Numbered from the stretch's first letter, positions 8,209-14,682 are shown. The stretch: DNA of 64,000 nt from Glaciimonas sp. (GCA_012927585.1 JABBOY010000003.1:186001-250000), one strand, 5' to 3'. Program-made: numbers and translations. Notes: a model not told the origin generated them from the sequence alone.

Positions 8209-8775
8209 ATGGAAATTGTCTTGCTGAGGCACGGAATGCCGGAGATTGATAACGAGCGTCGATTGAGTGCCGTCGAGTTTGGCCGGTGGGTTCTCGCATA
8301 CAACGAGGCAGGCATCAATGTTAAATGTATGCCATCGCAAGACGCAATGGAGCAGGCGAAAAAATGTGCATTCGTAGTGTGCAGCAATCTCCCTCGTTCA
8401 TCGGAATCTGCCAAAGCTTTGGGCTTAAAGGGCATCGACGCTTGCGAATCAATGTTTCGAGAATTGGACATGCCACAAGGGAATTGGCGCTTCCCACGAT
8501 TATCTCCCGCGATATGGGCGGTCGTTTTTAGGCTGATATGGATAGTTGGATACTCAAAGAATGCAGAATCATTTAGAGAAGCAAAGAAAAGGGCGCACAG
8601 TTGTGCGCAGCGCTTGACAGAACTGGCATCTGAACATGACAAAGTGTTGTTCGTAGGACATGGTTTGTTGAATTGGTTCGTCTCTCGACAACTAAAAAGC
8701 ATGGGGTGGGCTGGCCCCCAAAAAGCGCCCAGAAAGTATTGGGAATATGGTGTTTACCGTTACCATGCAACATAA
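8209..8775 (+). CDS. Histidine phosphatase (phosphoglycerate mutase-like) family protein
   Basis: A 188-residue member of the histidine phosphatase superfamily. The phospho-acceptor motif LLRHGMPE gives His8, and the second catalytic histidine lies in FVGHGLLNWF (His151). A middle arginine motif (SNLPRSSESA) is present. The start has AAGGA nine bases upstream. A stretch near residues 103-115 (IWAVVFRLIWIVGY) is unusually hydrophobic, as in a known subset of cassette-borne phosphatases. Substrate unknown. It lies 18 bp after the second attC-like site and is followed by an IS4-type relic, so its own downstream cassette end may be lost. Confidence 0.8.
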   Translation: MEIVLLRHGMPEIDNERRLSAVEFGRWVLAYNEAGINVKCMPSQDAMEQAKKCAFVVCSNLPRSSESAKALGLKGIDACESMFRELDMPQGNWRFPRLSPAIWAVVFRLIWIVGYSKNAESFREAKKRAHSCAQRLTELASEHDKVLFVGHGLLNWFVSRQLKSMGWAGPQKAPRKYWEYGVYRYHAT

Positions 8776-8783
8776 CATGGCGA

Positions 8784-9047
8784 TCAATCGGGATGATCGC
8801 TATCGTGCCCATTCCTTAGCTTTACGATACCTTGGCAGGAGCGCTCGGGTTTCAGCGCTTGCGCCATAAACATGGACAGCGTCTCGGTCGGTGGGAACAG
8901 TCGTTCACGATGCTCGGGCAGCGATGCTTCCAGTGCGTCGAATAAATCCGGCGATGTGAGTAAATTAAAAAAACGAAAGGTGTCGCCGGCGCTAGCGTGA
9001 TGTCGAAAACGACTGTGTTGAGATAACACAGAACGAGTATTGTGCAT
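8784..9047 (-). pseudogene. N-terminal relic of an IS4-family transposase
   Basis: The reading SQHSRFRHHASAGDTFRFFN then HRERLFPPTETLSMFMAQAL with RSCQ is the typical N-terminus of IS4-family transposases; homology starts near the ATG at 9047 and stops after about 75 codons, so the catalytic DDE domain is absent. The lost 3' part abuts the histidine phosphatase gene. A 7-bp perfect hairpin (GCGATCA/TGATCGC, 8780-8800) lies at the junction. Confidence 0.7.
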
Positions 9048-9301
9048 GAGGGCTGGCTTTACGATGGTGGCGATGGTTTGGCGACTGCAGCTTACCATCA
9101 TGCCAGCCTGTTTTTCCCAACTAATTCATGCACTTAGACCTTAAGTAAGTGCCATTCGGGTCGGGCCTCTATTGTTCCGTAGTGCATTTTATTGAGGCTG
9201 ATCTTGCACTGGAACCCATATAACACTTAACCGGCGTAAAAAACTGCTTCATGCAAGACAACAGGGTGTGCGAGTTTGCACACTTTTTCACATCCGTTGC
9301 C
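9048..9301. other. Intergenic stretch without a supported gene
   Basis: No convincing gene. The only structure noted is a hairpin GTGTGC/GCACAC (9266-9283) followed by TTTTT on the plus strand, which could end plus-strand transcripts before they enter the minus-strand toxin-antitoxin array. Confidence 0.5.
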
Positions 9302-9661
9302 TCAAGCCGCTTGCAACATGTCATCGTAGTGCGGCATACGCGCCAACACACTCCCCAAGCCAGCCCGAGCAACTTCCAGATCGTGCTGTGCCTGCAAGCG
9401 CAGGAAAAATCCATCCGACAACTTGAAGAAGTGACACAGGCGCAGGTCGGTATCGGCTGTGATCGCACGGCCACGGGAGATGATTGCGCCGATCCGCTGT
9501 GGCGGCACATCGATCGACTTTGCCAGGCGATATTGCGTAATCCCAATCGGGTCCAGAAACTCGGTTTTCAGAATCTGACCAGGCGTGGCCGACTCGATGG
9601 CATTGCCGGTAGTTACATCGGAAAAATCGATGTTATGGAGGTCGTTTCGATTAATAGTCAT
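9302..9661 (-). CDS. higA: HigA-type antitoxin (XRE helix-turn-helix), toxin partner decayed
   Basis: A 119-residue HigA-family antitoxin. The segment TPGQILKTEFLDPIGITQYR opens the family domain, followed by the helix-turn-helix RLAKSIDVPPQRIGAIISRG. HigA normally binds HigB and represses the shared operon. The upstream position where higB should end, 14 bp before this start, carries only the last ~24 codons of a HigB-like toxin, so this antitoxin looks orphaned. Such leftovers can still counteract related toxins. Family assignment is good. Confidence 0.85.
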   Translation of the reverse strand: MTINRNDLHNIDFSDVTTGNAIESATPGQILKTEFLDPIGITQYRLAKSIDVPPQRIGAIISRGRAITADTDLRLCHFFKLSDGFFLRLQAQHDLEVARAGLGSVLARMPHYDDMLQAA

Positions 9662-9675
9662 TTCAAGCCACCTTC

Positions 9676-9750
9676 CTAGTGGTAATCACAGATTTCAACA
9701 TGGGACGCATTGCCGGCGTCGTCATCAAAATTGAAGCAAATGCGCCACTG
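9676..9750 (-). pseudogene. C-terminal relic of HigB toxin
   Basis: The minus strand encodes QWRICFNFDDDAGNASHVEI then CDYH and a stop, the characteristic end of HigB/RelE-type toxins (usually ...QWRICF...DVEIVDYH). Upstream of the glutamine codon the frame is broken by stops. The order (toxin then antitoxin, 14-bp gap to higA) is the expected one for a higBA operon. Confidence 0.7.
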
Positions 9751-9832
9751 CACTTTTTACTCCCGACATGTTTTGCTCTAATTGAAAGTTTACAGACACA
9801 CAGAATTACGATTTTTGCCCTGGAGCAAGCCT

Positions 9833-9909
9833 GGGTTCCTGGATTAATGCGCCCCCGGTGTTCTGAGGGCTAGCGGACTTGGCCGATTAAACGTGGTCTG
9901 TCCCCTATT
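9833..9909 (-). repeat. Toxin-antitoxin tail repeat, copy 1
   Basis: On the minus strand it begins AATAGGGGACAGACCACG, 12 bp after the ParE stop codon, and contains two potential hairpins (GGGGAC...GTC(C/G) and GCCCTC...GGGGGC type) before AATCCAGGAACCC. Four more copies follow in the array, at the ends of other modules. Confidence 0.85.
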
Positions 9910-9921
9910 GGTCATTGGTCT

Positions 9922-10221
9922 TCAGTGGTAGTCGTCTTCGCGCTGATGACGAAGCGCCAGGATGGTGACGGTATCGTTATCTTCGATCTCAAACAAGGCA
10001 ACGTAGCCGGCTGCCCCAAATGGAATCAGCAGCTCGCGCAAGAATGGATTGTCGGCTAAGGCTTTGCGGCAGGTAAAAGGAAATTCGCCTAACATCTCAA
10101 TGCCCTTGGCAATGGCATCACGCGCCCGGCGCGCAACCTTCAGATCGCGCTCCAGTAGGTACCCAAACAACCGATGCAAATCATCCCGGGCTCCCTTGGC
10201 ATAGCGAACCCGATAGGTCAC
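9922..10221 (-). CDS. ParE-type toxin (RelE/ParE superfamily)
   Basis: A 99-residue toxin of the RelE/ParE superfamily. The N-terminal YRVRYAKGARDDLHRLFGYL helix and the C-terminal strand pattern VALFEIEDNDTVTILALRHQ with a terminal HQREDDY are typical of ParE, whose characterised members poison DNA gyrase; ribosome-dependent RelE activity cannot be excluded from sequence. It overlaps the upstream antitoxin gene by 4 bp (ATGA), showing translational coupling. It ends just before tail repeat copy 1. Confidence 0.85.
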   Translation of the reverse strand: MTYRVRYAKGARDDLHRLFGYLLERDLKVARRARDAIAKGIEMLGEFPFTCRKALADNPFLRELLIPFGAAGYVALFEIEDNDTVTILALRHQREDDYH

Positions 10222-10490
10222 GCACCTGCCTTCGTTTCAGCTTGAGTCAACATTTCGTCCAATTCAAGCAAAACCTCATCGGCCGAAAAATACTCACCGG
10301 AACGGCGGGCCTCGTCACGCGCGGCAAAACCCCGCGCAATAAAGTCCCGTTGCATCTTGCGTCGTTCGATGTTCACGCGTAGCGATTGCTCGACAAAATG
10401 TGAAAGACTCTCCCCCTCCTCCAATACACTCTCAGCTGCATGCCGTAGCTCAGGATTGACGCGAAGCGATGGAATCGAAGCGGTTTTCAT
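10218..10490 (-). CDS. YlcI/YnfO-like ribbon-helix-helix antitoxin
   Basis: A 90-residue protein resembling the YlcI/YnfO family: SIPSLRVNPELRHAAESVLE, followed by GESLSHFVEQSLRVNIERRK, a ribbon-helix-helix DNA-binding fold, then an acidic, probably toxin-binding tail (YFSADEVLLELDEML). I start at the ATG at 10490, which has AAGGAGA about nine bases upstream; the reading frame stays open further upstream but that part has no family similarity and crosses the promoter. It forms an operon with the ParE-type gene. Confidence 0.8.
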   Translation of the reverse strand: MKTASIPSLRVNPELRHAAESVLEEGESLSHFVEQSLRVNIERRKMQRDFIARGFAARDEARRSGEYFSADEVLLELDEMLTQAETKAGA

Positions 10491-10601
10491 AATACGATCT
10501 CCTTGCGTTGCATTTGCGATGCAGTATAGCCGCGTCGAGTGTTCCCTACAAGATGCATCGGGCTTGGGAACGGTGACCTGTCCCTGACTACTGCACGAAA
10601 A

Positions 10602-10725
10602 ATTTACGTGGTTACCAATTTCTCCGAAGCTAGCAACAGCCTCAAAATGGTTATCGATCAGGTCATCGACGATACCGACTACACCGTAATCGCACGGCAC
10701 GATGCACCGGATGCGGTCATGCCGC
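10602..10725 (+). pseudogene. Relic of a Phd/YefM antitoxin
   Basis: The plus strand encodes TNFSEASNSLKMVIDQVIDD, then TDYTVIARHDAPDAV, almost the same as the N-terminal half of the intact YefM at 12778-13032. The match ends at PDAV, so the toxin-binding C-terminus is lost and no toxin follows. It is the only antitoxin sequence in this array on the plus strand. Confidence 0.75.
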
Positions 10726-10765
10726 CACCGAAGATGGCGAGCGGTTCAGTCATGACATCAGCTTA

Positions 10766-10972
10766 TCAATTGAACTCATCGTATGCCCGCGCGGGCAACG
10801 CTGCTTGCAGCGCATTTGAATACGCCAGGCGGGCGGTTTGCAGCACAGCGGCTTGGGCTTGCACGCGCAGCAGTTCAGCGTCTACAAACTGCAGGCTTGC
10901 TAGTTGGGCTTTGGCTTCGTCTGAAAGGGTGTCGAGGTCATAGTCTTTGTTGTCGATTTTGATAGTGGGCAT
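10766..10972 (-). CDS. DUF6447-family small protein
   Basis: A 68-residue protein starting MPTIKIDNKDYDLDTLSDEA followed by KAQLASLQFVDAELLRVQAQ, the DUF6447 pattern: a short beta hairpin (TIKIDGKDYD) and a long helix rich in Gln/Ala. Function unknown. A paralogue at 15315-15551 stands directly downstream of the giant surface-protein gene. This copy sits between tail repeat copy 2 (26 bp upstream on its strand) and the Phd relic, so it appears to be carried by the array. Real-gene status is supported by conservation between the two copies. Confidence 0.75.
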   Translation of the reverse strand: MPTIKIDNKDYDLDTLSDEAKAQLASLQFVDAELLRVQAQAAVLQTARLAYSNALQAALPARAYDEFN

Positions 10973-10997
10973 GTTGGGTTTCTTTGGTGTGAGCAGC

Positions 10998-11075
10998 GGG
11001 GTTCCTGGATTGCTGCACCCCCGGTGTTCTGAGGGCTAGGGGACTTGGCCGATTAAATGTGGTCTGTCCCCTATT
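10998..11075 (-). repeat. Toxin-antitoxin tail repeat, copy 2
   Basis: Same ~75-bp repeat. Its first bases (minus strand AATAGGGG) supply the TAG stop codon of the adjacent RelE/ParE-type toxin, so the repeat physically forms the end of that gene. The end runs into AACCCCGCTGCTCACACC, half of the terminator stem seen beside copy 3. Confidence 0.85.
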
Positions 11076-11361
11076 GTTGTCGCTTCAAGTCCCGGTAGAA
11101 GTTTTCATGCGGCCCCACGGCTTCAAGATAAATCAAGCGAACACTGTCATCCAACGTGTAGCCCAGCAGATACAACAGTCCTCCACTGCAAAACTTGCAT
11201 ACGCGCAGCGCCGCCAGATCACCTCTTTTGCGTTCCCCAATTTCGGGGTTTTGTCTAAGCTCATCGATTGCAGAATCCACATCTGCAGCGGTGTTGTCTT
11301 GCAGCTTTTTATACTGCCGCGAAAACCGCCGGGTTTGCTGAACTAACCACGTCATCGGCAC
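11071..11361 (-). CDS. RelE/ParE-superfamily toxin (pair 1)
   Basis: A 96-residue toxin-like protein: TWLVQQTRRFSRQYKKLQDN then TAADVDSAIDELRQNPEIGE, and a C-terminus ENFYRDLKRQQ. It is a paralogue of the 93-residue protein at 14401-14682, which shares NPxIGExRKGDLA and the ENFYRDLKR ending. RelE-family members cleave mRNA on ribosomes, ParE members target gyrase; I cannot tell which. It starts inside the end of the ParD-like antitoxin gene (overlap of up to 10 bp; a second start at 11355 is possible) and its stop lies in tail repeat copy 2. Confidence 0.8.
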   Translation of the reverse strand: MPMTWLVQQTRRFSRQYKKLQDNTAADVDSAIDELRQNPEIGERKRGDLAALRVCKFCSGGLLYLLGYTLDDSVRLIYLEAVGPHENFYRDLKRQQ

Positions 11362-11585
11362 CGACTCCGGGGCACGAACGGCTGGGATTGCTCACGCGGT
11401 TCGGCCATAGAAGCCAACGACTCTGCCACGAAACTGACTGGCAGATCAGGGTTGTCGAGCGCAGCCCGCCCCACCCGTGCCCAGAATTCGATTTGCCCTG
11501 CGATAGAACGATGCTCCAGCGTCGCGTCTTGCCTGGCCTGCTCGTACAGATCCTGATTGATCCGTATTGAAGTGCTTGCTGACAT
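11352..11585 (-). CDS. ParD-like antitoxin (pair 1)
   Basis: A 77-residue antitoxin: STSIRINQDLYEQARQDATL, then HRSIAGQIEFWARVGRAALD and NPDLPVSFVAESL. The RSIAGQIEFWARVGRAALDNPDLP block defines the ParD-like/TA_ParD family that binds DNA through a ribbon-helix-helix. The ATG at 11585 is preceded by a good ribosome site (GGAGG). It is upstream of and overlaps its toxin, the usual order. A paralogue is at 14679-14906. Confidence 0.85.
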   Translation of the reverse strand: MSASTSIRINQDLYEQARQDATLEHRSIAGQIEFWARVGRAALDNPDLPVSFVAESLASMAEPREQSQPFVPRSRCR

Positions 11586-11645
11586 TCCGATACCTCCGAT
11601 TTACCACATTTGTGGTGAAAGTATAGTCTTGGTGTTCGCAAAAGA

Positions 11646-11683
11646 AAACCCCACTGCCTTGTAAGCAGCGGGGTTTCGTTTTT
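11646..11683. terminator. Bidirectional intrinsic terminator beside tail repeat copy 3
   Basis: Stem AAACCCC/GGGGTTT extended by CTGC/GCAG, with T-runs on both strands. On the minus strand it directly follows tail repeat copy 3 and ends transcripts from the HigA2 gene. Confidence 0.75.
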
Positions 11684-11747
11684 ACTGCACCCTCGATGGT
11701 CTGAGAGCTAGGGGACTTGGTCGATTAAACGTGGTCTGTTCCCTATT
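11683..11747 (-). repeat. Toxin-antitoxin tail repeat, copy 3
   Basis: Minus-strand start AATAGGGAACAGACCACG, 13 bp after the HigA2 stop; same two-hairpin organisation as the other copies and then a full intrinsic terminator. Confidence 0.85.
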
Positions 11748-11760
11748 ATCCGCAAGTCTT

Positions 11761-12093
11761 TTACGCGTGAGCGTGATTTTCCGGCTCGACCGACAATCGC
11801 ATCCCGACCGACTTCAACACCGCCAGCAGCGTCTTCAAAGTTGGGTTGCCCTTTGGGGATAACGAGCGGTAAAGCGCCTCCCGGCTAATGCCGGCCTGCG
11901 CCGCAACCGCCCCCAAACCGCCATAGGCTTCGGCCACATCGCGCAAGGCCAAAAGACCCGCCGCGCGGTTGTCGGGATCATCCAACTCCTCCAGCGCAGC
12001 CTTAAGATACTCGATGGCAAACTCCCGATTAGCGCGCAATTCCTTGATGGTTTCCCCGCTGTGAGACACCGCCCCATTCAACACTTTTTTCAT
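11761..12093 (-). CDS. HigA2-type addiction-module antitoxin, toxin partner decayed
   Basis: A 110-residue antitoxin of the COG3636 type: FAIEYLKAALEELDDPDNRA, then the XRE helix-turn-helix GLGAVAAQAGISREALYRSL, and SPKGNPTLKTLLAVLKSVGM. I start at the ATG at 12093, which has GGAGG six bases upstream; the frame stays open for 68 codons further but those are the relic of the toxin in another frame. The toxin gene that should precede it with an ATGA overlap survives only as its last ~43 codons, so this antitoxin appears orphaned. Confidence 0.85.
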   Translation of the reverse strand: MKKVLNGAVSHSGETIKELRANREFAIEYLKAALEELDDPDNRAAGLLALRDVAEAYGGLGAVAAQAGISREALYRSLSPKGNPTLKTLLAVLKSVGMRLSVEPENHAHA

Positions 12094-12220
12094 GAATTCC
12101 TCCGTTTCCAGTTCACCCAATAAGCCTTGGAACGTGCGATGTCGGCCTGCTGCGATCTTTTGTCGCCACAGCACAGCAAAATTATCAGCGCCTGTCCATA
12201 TTTTCCGTAAGGCTTTCAGC
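12090..12220 (-). pseudogene. C-terminal relic of a HigB2/COG3657-type toxin
   Basis: In the frame whose stop (TGA) overlaps the HigA2 start, the minus strand encodes GQALIILLCCGDKRSQQADI then ARSKAYWVNWKRRNS. This is the C-terminal signature of COG3657 toxins (LLLCGGDKSSQ..DI..AK). Homology breaks off near 12220, exactly where a 26-bp dispersed repeat begins, so the 5' half was replaced by repeat DNA. Confidence 0.75.
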
Positions 12221-12246
12221 AAAACAAAGTGGGTGTCTTTTTGTTT
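12221..12246 (+). repeat. Dispersed 26-bp repeat, copy 1
   Basis: AAAACAAAGTGGGTGTCTTT followed by TTGTTT. Near-identical copies are at 14062-14087 and 15277-15301, all inside this array. Here it marks the break point of the HigB2 relic. Confidence 0.8.
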
Positions 12247-12404
12247 GCACGAAAACAGCAAGCAAAGACTAAGTAGTGCAGGCCTCCGTGCCTGCATCGG
12301 TTGCAGGCACGGAGGCCTGCACTACTGACAAACGAACGCCAAAAAATGATGCCATGCAGTTTTTTCGTGCTTTTCGTGGACCGAATTTTTTGTGCGTAAC
12401 ATCA
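12247..12404 (+). repeat. 158-bp palindrome-bearing element, copy 1
   Basis: Contains a near-perfect palindrome (12272-12326; arms begin AGTAGTGCAGGCCTCCGTGC) flanked by GCACGAAAACAGCAAGCAA on the left and a TTCGTGCTTTTCGTGGACCG / GTGCGTAACATCA stretch on the right. A copy of the same length lies inverted at 22714-22871 with only a few substitutions. Confidence 0.85.
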
Positions 12405-12412
12405 GTTATTTA

Positions 12413-12479
12413 ATTACTGCGCCCTCGGTGAACTGAGGGCTAGGGGATTTGGGCGATTACTCGTGGTCTGTCCCCTATT
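12413..12479 (-). repeat. Toxin-antitoxin tail repeat, copy 4
   Basis: Minus-strand AATAGGGGACAGACCACG, 42 bp after the YoeB stop; ends GCCCTCAGTTCACCGAGGGC GCAGTAAT and abuts the 158-bp element. Confidence 0.85.
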
Positions 12480-12521
12480 ATTATTAAACATCGCGCACCG
12501 CTGGTGGATTTTATTCTTGTC

Positions 12522-12785
12522 TCAGTCATAGTGATAACGACAGGCGATGATGACCAGATCATCGCCATCGACCCGATAGATCAGGCGGTTAGTATCGTCG
12601 ATGCGGCGCGACCAAAAGCCGGACAAATTTTCTTTGAGGGGTTCTGGCTTGCCGATGCCATCAAATGGTTCTCGCAAGCAATCCTGGATCAGGTTATTGA
12701 TGCGTTTGAGAGTTTTACGGTCTTGGCCTTGCCAGTACTGATAATCCTCCCAGGAAGCGAGAGTCCATGTGATACGGCTAGGCAT
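12522..12785 (-). CDS. yoeB: YoeB/Txe-family mRNA interferase toxin
   Basis: An 87-residue toxin that in characterised relatives cleaves mRNA in the ribosomal A site. The family signature is complete: SWEDYQYWQGQDRKTLKRIN, GKPEPLKENLSGFWSRRI and the C-terminal CRYHYD with the catalytic histidine-tyrosine pair. The start codon lies 8 bp inside the end of yefM, giving translational coupling. Length equals E. coli YoeB (84) closely. Tail repeat copy 4 follows. Confidence 0.93.
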   Translation of the reverse strand: MPSRITWTLASWEDYQYWQGQDRKTLKRINNLIQDCLREPFDGIGKPEPLKENLSGFWSRRIDDTNRLIYRVDGDDLVIIACRYHYD

Positions 12786-13032
12786 CCATCAAACCGTGCT
12801 GCGTCAGCTTGCCCTGACGGTACTGCTCGATGGAACGCGCCAGGTGAGCGGCATTGGATGGCGACTTCAGCAAATGGACAGTCTCCATCAAGCTGTTGAA
12901 GGTATCGAGCGACATGACAACCGCATCCGGCGCATCGCGCCGGGCGATGATCGTGTAATCGGCATCGTCAATGACCTGATCGATGACAGTTTTCAGACTA
13001 TTGCGAGCTTCGGAGAAATTGATGATGCGCAT
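12778..13032 (-). CDS. yefM: YefM/Phd-family antitoxin
   Basis: An 84-residue Phd/YefM antitoxin: MRIINFSEARNSLKTVIDQV, then IDDADYTIIARRDAPDAVVM and the toxin-binding helices SLDTFNSLMETVHLLKSPSN. It should neutralise YoeB and repress the operon. A close relative of its first half is left as a relic at 10602-10725. Upstream (13033-13180) no gene is seen. Confidence 0.93.
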   Translation of the reverse strand: MRIINFSEARNSLKTVIDQVIDDADYTIIARRDAPDAVVMSLDTFNSLMETVHLLKSPSNAAHLARSIEQYRQGKLTQHGLMDA

Positions 13033-13185
13033 ACCATTTTACCTGTCCAGTTTATTGCACAAGTCTAAGGCATTAACTTCTCCCCTGCAAGGCCGTGACC
13101 CACCACCCATTCAAAAATAAAAATAGCGATGCATTGGGGTTTACCCATTTACGCCACTTATCCAAAGAAAACGCCAAAACGAAAA

Positions 13186-13216
13186 AAACCCCAGCTCCTT
13201 GCGAGAGACGGGGTTG
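13186..13216 (-). terminator. Intrinsic terminator after tail repeat copy 5
   Basis: On the minus strand AACCCCG...GGGGTT is followed by seven Ts. It ends the mqsRA transcript after the tail repeat, the same arrangement as at copy 3. Confidence 0.75.
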
Positions 13217-13218
13217 TT

Positions 13219-13287
13219 GGATTACTGCGCCCTCGGTGAAGTGAGGGCTAGAGGACTTAGCCGATTAAACGTGGTCTGTTCCCTATT
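13219..13287 (-). repeat. Toxin-antitoxin tail repeat, copy 5
   Basis: Minus-strand AATAGGGAACAGACCACG begins 28 bp after the MqsA stop codon; between them is a short run of ATAGT-type triplet repeats. Confidence 0.85.
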
Positions 13288-13314
13288 ACTATTACTATTC
13301 CTATTGTTTTTGTT

Positions 13315-13722
13315 TTATGCCGTCCTGACTTCATTCAGCAGATCGGGGTGACGGTCAAGAACCTTGAGCAGCTTCACCAGCGCAAGAGGAGGCTTTGTCT
13401 TGCCATTCTCATAACGAGAAAATGCATTAACTCCACCGCCGAAAATCTCGGCAGCTTCCCGCTGGTCAAGCGCGAGCTTCTTGCGAACGCTGGCAATGAA
13501 GCCTGGATCGACAATCGACGCATTCACCTGCTTATTGAATTCGAGCATTGATCTGCTGGTGCGACTCGATTCGGCCAAATCCAGGACAACTTCACCGCAT
13601 GCTGGGCAGAAGTCGCCGCTTACCGCTGGGAGAATGGTCGATTCGCCTTTGTAGGTGTACGCAATGTCGCGGGTGTCATGCACCAGTTCCGCCGACGCGC
13701 AAGATGGACATTTCATGTTCAT
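13315..13722 (-). CDS. mqsA: MqsA antitoxin (zinc finger + HTH)
   Basis: A 135-residue antitoxin. The N-terminal zinc site has two CxxC pairs (CPSCASAE at residues 5-8 and CPACGEVV at 39-42) and binds the toxin; the C-terminal XRE domain contains KKLALDQREAAEIFGGGVNA and FSRYENGKTKPP. In E. coli MqsA represses its own operon and neutralises MqsR. The gene follows the toxin gene with a 4-bp overlap, the toxin-first order known for mqsRA. Confidence 0.93.
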   Translation of the reverse strand: MNMKCPSCASAELVHDTRDIAYTYKGESTILPAVSGDFCPACGEVVLDLAESSRTSRSMLEFNKQVNASIVDPGFIASVRKKLALDQREAAEIFGGGVNAFSRYENGKTKPPLALVKLLKVLDRHPDLLNEVRTA

Positions 13723-14015
13723 AGCTCCTTGAAGGACACGATGAGTACATCATCCATGACCGTAAGTTTCAGATAGACCTCGCTGGCAGTTGTGGTTGGC
13801 CGGTACACGTCCTGCCAAATTCGATGGTCAGCACGGGTGGTCATGCTCTTGTAGAAGTCTGCTGAGGTCAGCGCCATGACGACACCGACGACGCCCTCAA
13901 AGTCAAACCCCAACGCAGTACCGCCTACCAGTGCCGACATGGTTGAGCGCACCTTTCCCGCCTCGATCATGGCTTTGACGACGGACAACTTACAATGAGG
14001 TTTGTTTTTTTCCAT
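13719..14015 (-). CDS. mqsR: MqsR toxin (GCU-specific mRNA interferase)
   Basis: A 98-residue RelE-fold toxin with the clear MqsR pattern: MEKNKPHCKLSVVKAMIEAG, then DFYKSMTTRADHRIWQDVYR and VYLKLTVMDDVLIVSFKEL, all close to E. coli MqsR. The family cleaves mRNA mainly at GCU. The upstream region (14016 onward) is AT-rich and carries a dispersed repeat and a heptamer tandem (TGTTTAG units, about 14084-14108). Confidence 0.94.
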   Translation of the reverse strand: MEKNKPHCKLSVVKAMIEAGKVRSTMSALVGGTALGFDFEGVVGVVMALTSADFYKSMTTRADHRIWQDVYRPTTTASEVYLKLTVMDDVLIVSFKEL

Positions 14016-14061
14016 ACATGAATATTAACCAAGTTGGTTATATTTTACAATTAAAAGAAAG

Positions 14062-14087
14062 AAAACAAAGTGGGTGTCTTTTTGTTT
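14062..14087 (+). repeat. Dispersed 26-bp repeat, copy 2
   Basis: AAAACAAAGTGGGTGTCTTT followed by TTGTTT, identical to copy 1 over its length. It lies just upstream of mqsR and runs into short TGTTTAG tandem repeats. Confidence 0.8.
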
Positions 14088-14150
14088 TAGTGTTTAGTGT
14101 TTAGTGTTCATGCTCATACAATTAAGACTTACGCAAGATACGGCTGTTTA

Positions 14151-14213
14151 AGTAGTGCAGGCCTCCGTGCCTGCGTCTTGCAACCCAATGCAGGCACGGA
14201 GGCCTGCACTACT
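14151..14213. repeat. Palindrome of the 158-bp element family, copy without flanks
   Basis: Arms AGTAGTGCAGGCCTCCGTGC... and complement with a longer loop than in the other copies. The flanking ~100 bp present in the 158-bp copies are missing. Confidence 0.8.
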
Positions 14214-14400
14214 GGGTATTGCGGAAGTCCGAACACTGGGGGTTCACATGTCAACTGGACGTTCAGACATGCGGCGCAATGGTGTAACAGGGATTTCGAA
14301 TGGCATGCCATTCGCCTGCGAAACGGTAGCCGCTTGCAAGCGGATATGCGCCCTGCAAGGGCTTCGCTTATTGACGCCCTACGAATTGCGCCTTACGGCC
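14214..14400. other. Spacer with several short hairpins
   Basis: No gene supported. Short inverted repeats such as CCGCTTGCAAGCGG and TGGCATGCCA are visible. The common tail repeat found behind five other modules is absent here. Confidence 0.4.
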
Positions 14401-14682
14401 CTATCGCTTCAAGTCCCGATAGAAGTTTTCATGCGAGCCCAGCAATAGCAACAGCCGCGTGCCAGGGTCGTATTCGTAGGCCAGCAACATAAGTTGGTCA
14501 TTGCATTTGAACTTATGCGCAAATACGCCCGCCAGATCGCCTTTCCTGGCTTCGCCAATAGTCGGATTACGCACAATGTCGGCCACAGCATCATCCACAT
14601 CGGCTTTTTGATTCTGGTGTATGCGCTTGTAAGCCCGTTTGAACATCGCGCTTTGCGGAACCTGAACAGCATCACCCATCAA
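14401..14682 (-). CDS. RelE/ParE-superfamily toxin (pair 2)
   Basis: A 93-residue toxin-like protein: SAMFKRAYKRIHQNQKADVD, then DAVADIVRNPTIGEARKGDL, QLMLLAYEYDPGTRLLLLLG and SHENFYRDLKR. It resembles the pair-1 toxin at 11071-11361 along its whole length, so the two pairs derive from one ancestor. It overlaps its antitoxin gene by 4 bp. Mode of action (RNA cleavage or gyrase poisoning) is not decidable here. Confidence 0.82.
   Translation of the reverse strand: MMGDAVQVPQSAMFKRAYKRIHQNQKADVDDAVADIVRNPTIGEARKGDLAGVFAHKFKCNDQLMLLAYEYDPGTRLLLLLGSHENFYRDLKR

Noticed and set aside
9169-9546. Minus-strand 125-codon frame across the HigA gene
   Set aside because: It overlaps HigA in another frame and has no recognisable domain; HigA explains the region.
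9833-13287. The five tail repeats as canonical attC sites or a CRISPR array
   Set aside because: They lack RYYYAAC/GTTRRRY cores and are spaced by whole genes of unequal length, not by short uniform spacers; no Cas genes are present.
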